From positions 1-8,957 of the forward strand of contig CAJCJC010000402.1 in assembly GCA_903970575.1 (NCBI GenBank): a stretch of DNA of 8,957 bases, read 5' to 3'. The DNA comes from Alphaproteobacteria bacterium. GTDB lineage: Bacteria; Pseudomonadota; Alphaproteobacteria; BOG-932; Roseiterribacteraceae. Positions 1 to 6,138 of this stretch are shown here, one piece after another; the first letter of the stretch is position 1; each line of letters starts with the position of its first letter. Under the pieces are notes generated by a model that worked only from the letters and a program-made list of their open reading frames with translations, searched no databases and was not told the DNA's origin. The translations under genes and the position numbers were made by a program.

Positions 1-368
1 GCCATGGTGGCCTCGCCGAGGCCGACGCCAAGCCTGGTCGCGAGCAGCAGCGGAAAGCTTTTCGCGACGCCGCCGAGCGCCGTCATGACGCACCAGATGG
101 CGACGCCCGCCGAGACGATGCCGCGCCGGCTGTAACGATCCGCCAGCCAGCCGATCGGAAGACCGAGCGTGATGTAGAACACGATGAAGGCCGGCCCGAG
201 CATAAGGCCGATCTGGAAATCCGTCAGTCGCAGATCCTGCTTGATGACGGGGACCAGCAGGGTCGGCAAATAACGGTCGAGATACGATACGATCTGGATT
301 ACCGTCAGCAGCGCCGCGACGTACCAGGCATAGGGAATCGAACTGGGGCGCGTTGGGCTGTTTGGCAT
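1..368 (-). CDS. MFS transporter, N-terminal part (runs off the left edge)
   Basis: The ATG at 368 opens a frame that stays open for 122 codons to the window edge. The visible part reads as the first three to four membrane helices of a major facilitator protein: a hydrophobic segment at about residues 13-30 followed by YLDRYLPTLL, a second at about 53-72, the family motif A as GWLADRYSRRG (73-83) in the loop after helix 2, then a third segment and RLGVGLGEA (112-120). The YLDR, motif A and GVGxGEA pattern is that of the spinster-like or aromatic-acid branch of MFS permeases, which move organic acids across the inner membrane. It lies 56 bp downstream of the FAD monooxygenase on the same strand, so it probably is the last visible gene of that operon and imports its substrate. 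A GGAGG lies about 14 bases before the ATG, a slightly long spacing. The substrate is inferred from context only. Confidence 0.9.
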   Translation of the reverse strand, partial: MPNSPTRPSSIPYAWYVAALLTVIQIVSYLDRYLPTLLVPVIKQDLRLTDFQIGLMLGPAFIVFYITLGLPIGWLADRYSRRGIVSAGVAIWCVMTALGGVAKSFPLLLATRLGVGLGEATM

Positions 369-424
369 GGGTGTTGTCCAATCCTCCGAGGCAATCAGCC
401 TAACCATTTCCGTAGGTTCGGCAA

Positions 425-1600
425 TCAGGTAATCGCGGCCGCCTGGCGCAACCCGGTCAGCATCGCGCTGTTCAGCAGATAGTCGCGGGCGCGCTTGGGG
501 TCGTCGGCGGTGCGTTGCAGATCGGTCAGAAGCGCGCGGCGGCGATCGGGGTCGGTCTCGCGCATGCGGCGGCGGTTGCGGTCGGCCTGGGCGATGACAT
601 GCTCGATCGCGATCGGCCGCCGCTGCCGGACATAAAGGTCGAGCAGGCCGTCATCCGCGCCGCGCCAGACCTCGATCAGCTTTTCAGCGAGATTGAAGGC
701 GTCATGAATGCCGCCATTCATGCCCATCCCCCCATTGGGGCTGTTCAGATGCGCGGCGTCGCCGGCCAGGATCATGCGGCCCACGCGATAGGTATCAGCC
801 ACCCGCTGATGAATGCGATAGGTGCGCTTGTGCATCACGTTATAGGGGGTCGACCGAGGCGCGACGTCTTGCAGATGGCGCTCGACCGCTTCGGGCGTCA
901 GCGCGTCCTCGACGCTTTGATCCGGCTTTGGGGTATAGCTGGAGCGCCAGAGATCGGGCAGGCGCATCAGGCTGAACGCGCCGGCTTGCCCCCAGAAATA
1001 ATTGACGCCGGACAGGCCCTCCATCACGGTCGAGAAATCGAAATCGGTGGTGATGAGGATGGTGGTTTCCGGGTAGGTCTCGCCGCCGAAGCCGATATCG
1101 AGGGTTTTGCGCACGATGCTGCGCGCCCCGTCCGCGCCGATGAGCCAGGAGCCCGCGATGCGTTCGCCCCTGGTTTCAAGCCAGACGCCGTCCGCGTCCT
1201 GGCCCACCAAATCGACCGGACTGTCGAAGCGGATATCGGCGTGCGGATGTTGGGCGAGGCTGTCGAGCAACAGAAATTGCAGCTTTTGCTGCTCGCATTG
1301 CAGGCGATAGGGGTGATTGGTGTCATCCCTTAGCAGCGAGAGATCGAAGACGGCGCGCTCGCCGGTTTCATGCAGGCGCACCTGCCAGCTTGGCGTGACC
1401 AGCCCCTGGGCGACAAGCGCGGTTCCAAGGCCGAAACGGTCCAGCATGTCGAGCGTGGGGGGGTGAAAGGTGGAGGCCCGCAAATCTTCCGAGATCGCGG
1501 CGTCGGCCTCGAACACGATAACAGGAATATCAGCCGCGGCGAGGCATTGCGCGGCCGTAAGCCCGACAGGGCCGCCGCCGACGATCAGGACGGGCTTCAC
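425..1600 (-). CDS. FAD-dependent aromatic monooxygenase (class A flavoprotein hydroxylase type)
   Basis: This is a 391-residue flavoprotein of the PHBH/FAD_binding_3 family, which normally hydroxylates phenolic or pyridine rings using NAD(P)H and O2. Counting from the GTG at 1600, the dinucleotide-binding motif GGGPVG is at residues 8-13 with the ribose-binding acid in FEA at 30-32, the DG motif IGADGARS at 154-161, and the second FAD motif GDAAH at 280-284 followed by the NGGMGMNGG loop. The continuous frame reaches a TTG at 1624, but the GTG at 1600 overlaps the racemase-like stop codon as GTGA, which is the usual coupled arrangement, and starts directly before the Rossmann strand; I prefer it. 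It lacks the C-terminal thioredoxin-like domain of phenol hydroxylases (550-600 residues), so it is of the short type. It belongs to the minus-strand catabolic operon, between the racemase-like enzyme and the MFS permease. Ring substrate and position of hydroxylation are unknown. Confidence 0.9.
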   Translation of the reverse strand: MKPVLIVGGGPVGLTAAQCLAAADIPVIVFEADAAISEDLRASTFHPPTLDMLDRFGLGTALVAQGLVTPSWQVRLHETGERAVFDLSLLRDDTNHPYRLQCEQQKLQFLLLDSLAQHPHADIRFDSPVDLVGQDADGVWLETRGERIAGSWLIGADGARSIVRKTLDIGFGGETYPETTILITTDFDFSTVMEGLSGVNYFWGQAGAFSLMRLPDLWRSSYTPKPDQSVEDALTPEAVERHLQDVAPRSTPYNVMHKRTYRIHQRVADTYRVGRMILAGDAAHLNSPNGGMGMNGGIHDAFNLAEKLIEVWRGADDGLLDLYVRQRRPIAIEHVIAQADRNRRRMRETDPDRRRALLTDLQRTADDPKRARDYLLNSAMLTGLRQAAAIT

Positions 1601-2424
1601 GCCAGCCCCAGCCTTTCCCGCCAACCGCCATAGAGCGGGGATTCAGGCCCGGGCGCGGCGGCGCCGCGCAGCTTCGCCAGCGCCCAGGCGAGGCAGAGAT
1701 TGGACGACAGCACGGGCGCGGCCTGCGATTCGCCGAGCGCCAGGATGAGCCTTAGGCTCGGCATGCCGGTGCCGCTGATCAGGACGATGTCGGCGCCCAT
1801 GGGGTCGAAACCGGCGATGCGGGCGAGCACGGATTCCGTCGTCAATTCGTAGATGCCATGAGACTTCGGCGAAGCGCCCGGCGGCGGGCCGGCCGGCAAT
1901 TGCAGCACATTCGTCACGCGCATGCCGGTCCGTTCCCAATGCGCCCTGGACGCGGCGGTCAGCCATTCGGGATAGGGAGAAACCAGCGCGATGGCGCGGG
2001 CGCCGAGCCAGTTCAGCGCCGCGCCGATGGCGCCGGCCGCCGAGAGCACAGGGTAATTTCGGGCCGCAGACAGGGCGTCGAGCCGCCGCCGCTCGTCATC
2101 CGGCGCGACCAGATAGGAGGAGCCGGTGCAGGCGAAGCCCACGCCGTCGAACGCCAAATCGGCGAAGGAGGCGAGCGACCGGTCGAGGTTATCAAGATAT
2201 TCCACCAGTTTTGGGCGCAGCGCCGTTGCCTGCGCGCCTAGGCGGGAGGCCAGCATGGCGGCGCCGGCGGGCAGCAGGATGCGCAGTTCGGGCTCGACGG
2301 TCGGGTTGCCGGGGGGCGTGACGATTCCGAACAGGCCGGCGCGTCCGTATTCCCGCGCGGCATGGACGGGCGCCGGCGGAGCGGGGGAATCCGGGCTTGC
2401 GTTAAGGCTGGTTTGTCCGGTCAT
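1597..2424 (-). CDS. Asp/Glu racemase superfamily protein, maleate isomerase / arylmalonate decarboxylase-like
   Basis: This 275-residue protein has the fold signature of the group containing maleate cis-trans isomerase, arylmalonate decarboxylase and hydantoin racemase: an N-terminal GIVTPPGNPTVEPE (33-46), FACTGSSY around Cys99, ARAIALVSPYP (142-152) and VLISGTGMPSL (214-224), then SSN at 240-242. These enzymes use two facing cysteines. Here the first is kept (Cys99), but the second position is Gly218 (GGC, one base from TGC), so the two-cysteine racemase/isomerase mechanism is not expected. The frame is open further upstream, but the ATG at 2424 is preceded by AAGGA at 7-bp spacing and the longer N-terminus reads as antisense of the ALDH gene. 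The stop overlaps the monooxygenase GTG. The reaction may be isomerisation, decarboxylation or a lyase step on a dicarboxylic acid; the choice is open. Confidence 0.85.
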   Translation of the reverse strand: MTGQTSLNASPDSPAPPAPVHAAREYGRAGLFGIVTPPGNPTVEPELRILLPAGAAMLASRLGAQATALRPKLVEYLDNLDRSLASFADLAFDGVGFACTGSSYLVAPDDERRRLDALSAARNYPVLSAAGAIGAALNWLGARAIALVSPYPEWLTAASRAHWERTGMRVTNVLQLPAGPPPGASPKSHGIYELTTESVLARIAGFDPMGADIVLISGTGMPSLRLILALGESQAAPVLSSNLCLAWALAKLRGAAAPGPESPLYGGWRERLGLA

Positions 2425-2440
2425 ATGATCGTCCTTAACG
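2400..2440 (-). promoter_or_regulatory. Inverted repeat enclosing the start codon, with the Shine-Dalgarno in one arm
   Basis: Perfect 8-bp arms CGTTAAGG and CCTTAACG occupy 2433-2440 and 2400-2407, separated by 25 bases. Read as minus-strand mRNA, the 5' arm holds the AAGG of the ribosome binding site of the racemase-like gene, the loop holds its ATG (2424-2422), and the 3' arm is codons 6-8. A hairpin here would sequester the Shine-Dalgarno. As DNA, the same repeat has arm centres 33 bp apart (about three helical turns) and sits at the divergent start region, so a dimeric regulator site is the alternative. Seen in sequence; the function is inferred. Confidence 0.4.
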
Positions 2441-2488
2441 GATTGGCGCGGGCTTGTCTTGCGTCGAAATGGAGCAGGAACCCCGAAT
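2425..2488. other. Divergent intergenic region of the catabolic cluster
   Basis: Only 64 bp separate the start of the racemase-like gene (minus) from the start of the ALDH gene (plus), so any promoters for both arms must lie here or inside the starting codons. I see no convincing sigma-70 -35/-10 pair on either strand. The only ordered elements are the 8-bp inverted repeat overlapping the left end and the palindrome TCATATGA at 2422-2429 over the racemase-like start codon. Confidence 0.4.
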
Positions 2489-4006
2489 ATGGACCAACCC
2501 ATCGCCGCCGAGACGGCGCCGGAATTCGCCACGCGCGGCCGGATCACGCCCTTCATCGACGGCGCGTTCCTGCCGCCCGGCGACGCGATAATCCTGCCGG
2601 TGCTGTATCCGGCGACCGAGGAGCAGGTGAGCGCGGTCGAGGAGGCGGATGCGGCGATGGTGGACAGGGCCGTCAAGGCCGCGCGGACCGCGTTCGAGCA
2701 TGGGCCCTGGCCCCGCATGCAGGTCGCCGAGCGGCAGGCGGCGATGCGCAAGGTCGCGGCCCTGATCCGCACGCATGCGCGGGAACTGGCGTGGCTGGAA
2801 TGCCGCAATTCGGGCATTCCCTTCGCGCACCTGATGCGGCTGGGCATTCCAAGGGCCGCGCAGAATTTCGAATTCTTCGCCGAATTCATCGGGCAAAGCG
2901 CGGGGCAGGTTTATACGCAGGATAATCGCTATCTGACGCTGGTGACGCGCGAACCCGTGGGGGTGGCGGCGCTGATCGGGCCGTGGAATTCGCCGCTGGC
3001 GCTCACCTCCATGAAGATCGCGGGCTGCATCGCCTTTGGCAATTGCTGCGTGGTGAAGCCGGCGGAGCAGACGCCGCTGGCGGTGGCGCGGCTGATGGAG
3101 CTGATCCAGGAGGCGGGGATTCCGCCGGGCGTGGTCAATCTGGTGAACGGGCGCGGCCACATAACTGGCGACGCCATGGTGCGGCATCCGGGCGTCGATC
3201 TGGTGTCGTTCACCGGCGGGACGGCGACGGGCAAGACCATCATGTCCACCGCCGGGGCCGGGCTGAAGCCCTGCTCGCTGGAGCTTGGTGGCAAGTCCGC
3301 CAACATCATCTTCGCCTCCGCCAATTTCGAGCGGGCGCTGGACGGCGCGCTGCTCGGCATCTTTTCCAATAACGGGCAGCAATGCCTGGCCGGCTCCCGC
3401 ATTCTGGTGGAGCGCAGGATCGCCGACGATTTCATCGCGGCCTTCACGGCCCGGGCGGCGCGAATCAAGGTGGGGGACCCGATGGACCCCATGACCGAGA
3501 TCGGCCCCCTCGCCTTTCGCGCCCATTTGGAGCGCGTGCTGTCCTATGTCGGGATCGCCGAGGCGGAGGGCGCGACGTTGCTGACCGGCGGCGCGCGGGC
3601 GCCCGGATTTACGCGCGGGCATTACATGCAGCCGACGGCGGTTCTGGCTCCCAGCAACCAAACGCGGGTGTGCCAGGAAGAGGTGTTCGGCCCGTTCGCG
3701 ACCTTCGTGATCTTCGACGGGTTCGACGAGGCGATCGCGATGGCCAATGAGTCCCGCTTCGGCCTCGTGTCCTATGTGTGGTCCGACGATGTGGGAATCG
3801 CGTTGAAGGCCACGCGGGCGATCCGCAGCGGGGTTGTGTGGGTCAATACCCCCATGGTGCGGGAACTGCGCGCGCCCTTCGGCGGCGTGAAGGAGTCCGG
3901 CCTCGGCCGCGAGGGCGGCCATTCGTCGATGCAGTTCTATACGGCGGAGAAAACCACGACGATCCCGGTGGAGGCGGTGGGGATGGCGCGGATGGGGATG
4001 GGGTGA
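2489..4006 (+). CDS. Aldehyde dehydrogenase, hydroxymuconic-semialdehyde dehydrogenase-like
   Basis: This 505-residue NAD(P)-dependent aldehyde dehydrogenase oxidises an aldehyde to the acid through a thiohemiacetal on the active cysteine. All family landmarks are present: GPWNSPL with the oxyanion Asn167, KPAEQTP with Lys190, SFTGGTATGK (240-249) in the cofactor fold, the general base Glu265 in LELGGKS, nucleophile Cys299 in NNGQQCLAGSR, EEVFGPF (397-403), and NTPMVRELRAPFGGVKESG near the C-terminus. The tail resembles XylG/DmpC and HpaE, which act on meta-cleavage semialdehydes, more than betaine aldehyde dehydrogenases; this is a recalled resemblance. The frame is open from 2459, but the ATG at 2489 has AGGA nine bases upstream and begins a normal N-terminus. 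It is transcribed away from the minus-strand monooxygenase operon and probably serves the same pathway. The last codons (VGMARMGMG) are an unusual glycine/methionine-rich end over a G-rich DNA tract. Confidence 0.95.
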   Translation: MDQPIAAETAPEFATRGRITPFIDGAFLPPGDAIILPVLYPATEEQVSAVEEADAAMVDRAVKAARTAFEHGPWPRMQVAERQAAMRKVAALIRTHARELAWLECRNSGIPFAHLMRLGIPRAAQNFEFFAEFIGQSAGQVYTQDNRYLTLVTREPVGVAALIGPWNSPLALTSMKIAGCIAFGNCCVVKPAEQTPLAVARLMELIQEAGIPPGVVNLVNGRGHITGDAMVRHPGVDLVSFTGGTATGKTIMSTAGAGLKPCSLELGGKSANIIFASANFERALDGALLGIFSNNGQQCLAGSRILVERRIADDFIAAFTARAARIKVGDPMDPMTEIGPLAFRAHLERVLSYVGIAEAEGATLLTGGARAPGFTRGHYMQPTAVLAPSNQTRVCQEEVFGPFATFVIFDGFDEAIAMANESRFGLVSYVWSDDVGIALKATRAIRSGVVWVNTPMVRELRAPFGGVKESGLGREGGHSSMQFYTAEKTTTIPVEAVGMARMGMG

Positions 4007-4028
4007 TGGGAGCGTTTTTTCCTAAATC

Positions 4029-4532
4029 TTAGTGCTGCGGTGACGATGATAGCTGAAGCTCTCGCTGTTCGATCATCTGGGCAAGCACGCCTTCAGCCTC
4101 ATTCCAACTTTCTCGCTTTCGGTCACCATCATTATGCACTTTTTCATGACAATCATCGCAAAGCGGAACCAAGGGGCTGTCATCCTCGCCTCGCAAGACA
4201 CTTGGTCGGTAGTCCCGATGATGGACTTGAGTCGCTTTCTGCTCGCAACAGAGACAATCACCTGAAAAACGAGCCATAACCCGCTCGCGGATCATTTTCC
4301 AAAGATTAGACCGGAGATAGCCCGTATAGCTCCTAATTCGGCCGGGATAATCCTCGATGGCCGTTGCAAAAGGCACAAGGAACAAATCAGGGTTTTTTCT
4401 TTTCTGGTCAACCTTCCATTGTAATTCCGCCATATCCAAAGCGATTTGATCGGACCGTTTTTCCATCGCGATAAAATGACGAATCTCTTCGCAAGTCGGT
4501 CTTGGGTCCGGTTTTATAGGCATTAGGGGCAT
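4029..4532 (-). CDS. HNH endonuclease
   Basis: This 167-residue protein carries a C-terminal HNH (beta-beta-alpha metal) nuclease domain: zinc ligands Cys93-x-x-Cys96 and Cys125-x-x-Cys128, the catalytic HHRDY at 104-108, LRGEDD (113-118) and PLCDDCHEKVH (123-133) with the final His133. The first 85 residues are charged and not recognised; they hold no obvious DNA-binding motif. Such small proteins cut DNA and occur in phages, mobile elements and restriction systems. The DNA is visibly poorer in GC than its neighbours: four 60-base lines I counted inside the gene average about 46 percent, against a clearly GC-rich ALDH gene 22 bp away. This suggests transfer from elsewhere. The ATG at 4532 is chosen over the ATG at 4523 because GGA lies 7 bases before it. 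It has no evident partner gene; the orphan antitoxin on the same strand upstream is the nearest neighbour. Confidence 0.85.
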   Translation of the reverse strand: MPLMPIKPDPRPTCEEIRHFIAMEKRSDQIALDMAELQWKVDQKRKNPDLFLVPFATAIEDYPGRIRSYTGYLRSNLWKMIRERVMARFSGDCLCCEQKATQVHHRDYRPSVLRGEDDSPLVPLCDDCHEKVHNDGDRKRESWNEAEGVLAQMIEQRELQLSSSPQH

Positions 4533-4613
4533 AGCTAAATCCGAGCACTTGTATAGGAGTCAGGCTATGATGAAGCTTAGAGAACCTGTGTTACCCTTCA
4601 AATGAAATTCCGC

Positions 4614-4940
4614 CTACGGTCGAAGCTCGGCCTCCAGCTTGCCGGCGCGTCGGGGGCGGACACTGACCGTCACCTCGACGTCCTGACCAAGGCCCGCCAG
4701 GATGGACATCAGGCGGTCTATCGTGAAGCGGTCGAGTTTGGCCCGCCGGATGCGCGAAAAATCAGCGGCGGCGATACCAGTGAGCTCATGCGCCGCCCGC
4801 ACGGTAAGCTTGCGATCGTCGAGCACGCCAATAATACGCGCGGCCAATAGCGCACGCAGTTGCTCGCGATCCGCGTCTGGGTGGCCAAGATCACGGAAAA
4901 CATTGCCGCTGCCGCGAATGATTTCGATTTCGTCGTTCAT
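4614..4940 (-). CDS. HigA-like XRE-family antitoxin (HTH)
   Basis: This 108-residue protein has the layout of antitoxins paired with RelE/HigB-type toxins: MNDEIEIIRGSGNVFRDLG, then an HTH core around LTVRAAHELTGIAAADFSR (45-63) and the recognition region IRRAKLDRFTIDRLM (64-78), ending in a basic tail after VEVTVSVRPRR. Such antitoxins neutralise the toxin and repress their own operon by binding its promoter. The ATG at 4940 is used: AGGAGAGG lies just upstream, and the toxin-tail frame ends across it as ATGA. The frame is open back to 5048, but that part is the shifted tail of the toxin gene. The antitoxin is complete while its toxin is broken, so it is now an orphan; it may persist as a repressor or as protection against related toxins. 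Confidence 0.85.
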   Translation of the reverse strand: MNDEIEIIRGSGNVFRDLGHPDADREQLRALLAARIIGVLDDRKLTVRAAHELTGIAAADFSRIRRAKLDRFTIDRLMSILAGLGQDVEVTVSVRPRRAGKLEAELRP

Positions 4941-5048
4941 TTCAACCTCTCCTTCAGTGGCTTCAATCGTGCATGGATCAGGTCTATTTCTTTTTTTAGG
5001 CGTCTTGATCCCGGTTTTAGATTTCTTTTGGAACCCGTGGATCACCAC
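4937..5048 (-). pseudogene. Remnant of a RelE/HigB-type (Gp49-like) toxin, 3' end only
   Basis: Directly upstream of the antitoxin the minus strand encodes VVIHGFQKKSKTGIKTPKK, then in the next frame EIDLIHARLKPLKERLK and a stop overlapping the antitoxin ATG as ATGA. This is the typical C-terminal end of phage-derived Gp49/RelE-like toxins (hydrophobic strand, HxFQKKS, TPKxEIDLxxxRL). Two defects are visible. The gene begins at about 5048, exactly where the palindromic repeat element starts, so roughly the first two thirds are gone. The run of seven A (minus strand, 4991-4997) has one A too many for the toxin frame and puts the tail in frame with the antitoxin. I searched 5151-5300 for the missing N-terminus in the minus frames and found nothing like it, so sequence was lost and not merely interrupted. 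Confidence 0.8.
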
Positions 5049-5150
5049 GTCATTACGAGCTCAAGGGTCAAGCCCGAGGACAGGCTCCGCGCGGCAATCC
5101 ATGGTCCCGCACGCCGAGGCATGGATTGCCGCGCTTCGCTCGCAATTGTC
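5048..5150. repeat. Palindromic interspersed repeat element, copy 1
   Basis: The element begins with CGTCATTACGAG (5048-5059) and ends near CTCGCAATTGTC (5139-5150), degenerate terminal inverted repeats. Its core is a perfect 15-bp inverted repeat, GCGCGGCAATCCATG at 5089-5103 and CATGGATTGCCGCGC at 5120-5134, around a 16-base spacer. GGTCAAGCCCGAGGACAGGC precedes the core. A related copy lies at 8436-8544. It resembles the non-autonomous palindromic intergenic repeats common in alphaproteobacterial genomes (recognised from memory). Its left end coincides with the break in the toxin gene. Confidence 0.8.
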
Positions 5151-5231
5151 TCTTTGGATTGACGGAAAAGAGGATGGGAGGAGAGCGTGTTCCGGGCCTC
5201 CAATTCTCATGCTATCGCAGGGGGCGCCATA

Positions 5232-5294
5232 ATGAGAACCGCTGTTGACGAGCATCTTAAGGCGCGGCGCGAAACTTTAGGTTGGAAGCAGTAA
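5232..5294 (+). pseudogene. Very short fragment resembling the start of an XRE HTH
   Basis: A 20-codon frame reads MRTAVDEHLKARRETLGWKQ then stop. The pattern EHLxxRRxxLGxxQ is how many XRE HTH domains begin, with the next helix (normally xDVAxxLG) absent. It lies immediately before the 48-residue frame that also looks like an antitoxin piece. It is too short to be certain and could be chance. Confidence 0.2.
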
Positions 5295-5302
5295 GGTTGT
5301 AG

Positions 5303-5449
5303 ATGACCAATACGCTCGATGAATTCATGGAAGACTTCACCCAGGAGGAACGGGCGAAAGTCGCCGCCCGCACGGCGGAACTGATCGAGGAAGAGCTGAC
5401 CCTGCGCAATCTCACGGAGAGCGCTTTCCAGCCGGAGACCGCGCCGTGA
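5303..5449 (+). CDS. 48-residue ORF resembling the N-terminus of an XRE antitoxin
   Basis: The ATG at 5303 has AAGG at 6-bp spacing and opens 48 codons. Residues 5-37 (LDEFMEDFTQEERAKVAARTAELIEEELTLRNL) match the usual opening of one type of HigA-like antitoxin, in which an acidic helix with xxERxAKVxARxAELIxEExTLRxLR precedes the HTH. Here the frame ends with SAFQPETAP before any HTH. The stop overlaps the GTG of the downstream phosphatase by 4 bp (GTGA), so translation would be coupled. It may be a truncated antitoxin fused by deletion to the upstream side of gph, or a small protein now kept as a leader for gph. No toxin partner is visible on this strand. Confidence 0.45.
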   Translation: MTNTLDEFMEDFTQEERAKVAARTAELIEEELTLRNLTESAFQPETAP

Positions 5450-6138
5450 CCGATCTTGCCACCCTGAATGGGGCGACCATCGCCTTTGACCTTGACGGGA
5501 CGCTGGTGGAATCGGCGCCCGACCTGATCGGAACCTTGAACGCCATTCTGATCGCGGAGGGCCTTGAGCCCCTGCCCTATGAGCAGGGACGTCCCTTCAT
5601 CGGACGCGGCGCGCGCTGGCTGCTGCGGCGCGGCCTTGCCGCCGCCGGCGCGCGGGACCCGGACGCCCGGGCCGACGCCCTTTTCGAGCGCTTCATTGAC
5701 CATTACCACGCGCACATCGCCGACCAGAGCCGGCCGTTTCCGGGCGTGATCGGGGCGCTCGAAATCCTGAAGGCGGCAGGCGCCAAACGGGTGGTCTGCA
5801 CCAATAAGCGCACCGATTTGTCGCGGAGCCTGCTGGCCAAGCTTGGCATGGCGGCACTGTTCGACGGCGTGGTGGGCGCGGACGCCGTCTCCGCCATTAA
5901 GCCCGACGCCGCCCATTTGATCGAAGCGGTGGCGGCCGTGGGCGGCGATCTGGCGCGCAGCGTCATGGTCGGCGACGCGGCCACCGACGCAGGCGCCGCG
6001 CGGGCCGCGGGCACGCCGCTGATCCTGGTCGATTTCGGCTATACCGAGATCCCGGCCGCCGACCTCGCGCCCGACATCCTGCTGCATCATTTCGACGAAC
6101 TGGTGGATTCGTGTGCGCGCCTGCTCAGTCAGCGATGA
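5446..6138 (+). CDS. gph: Phosphoglycolate phosphatase-type HAD hydrolase
   Basis: This 230-residue haloacid dehalogenase superfamily phosphatase has all four motifs: FDLDGTLVES with nucleophile Asp15 and acid/base Asp17, VCTNK with Thr119 (motif II), Lys152 in IKP (motif III), and VGDAATD with Asp177 and Asp181 (motif IV) for Mg2+. The helical cap lies between motifs I and II (about 20-95), as in Gph, and the length matches Gph (220-230). Gph removes phosphate from 2-phosphoglycolate arising from DNA repair or Rubisco oxygenation, in the cytosol; related HADs act on other small phosphates (for example phosphonoacetaldehyde or sugar phosphates), so substrate is not proven. The start is the GTG at 5446, with GGAG eight bases upstream and 4-bp overlap with the preceding small frame. 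It converges with the immunity gene, whose stop lies 40 bp beyond. Confidence 0.9.
   Translation: MTDLATLNGATIAFDLDGTLVESAPDLIGTLNAILIAEGLEPLPYEQGRPFIGRGARWLLRRGLAAAGARDPDARADALFERFIDHYHAHIADQSRPFPGVIGALEILKAAGAKRVVCTNKRTDLSRSLLAKLGMAALFDGVVGADAVSAIKPDAAHLIEAVAAVGGDLARSVMVGDAATDAGAARAAGTPLILVDFGYTEIPAADLAPDILLHHFDELVDSCARLLSQR

Noticed and set aside
515..1333. 272-codon plus-strand frame
   Set aside because: Shadow of the FAD monooxygenase, whose three flavin motifs are all on the other strand.
1601..1624. TTG start of the FAD monooxygenase at 1624
   Set aside because: Possible, but it adds only eight residues before the Rossmann strand; the GTG at 1600 gives a typical GTGA overlap with the upstream stop.
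1597..2424. Calling the racemase-like protein NicE/maleate isomerase
   Set aside because: The second catalytic cysteine position is glycine and no other nic-pathway gene is certain in the window.
2425..2889. Longer N-terminus for the racemase-like gene (open frame to 2889)
   Set aside because: The extra part overlaps the ALDH coding region antisense and has no homology pattern; the ATG at 2424 has a good RBS and a normal family N-terminus.
2435..3922. 495-codon open frame on the minus strand across the ALDH gene
   Set aside because: It is antisense to a fully motif-bearing ALDH; its sequence is arginine/histidine-rich with no domain, as expected for a shadow frame in high-GC DNA.
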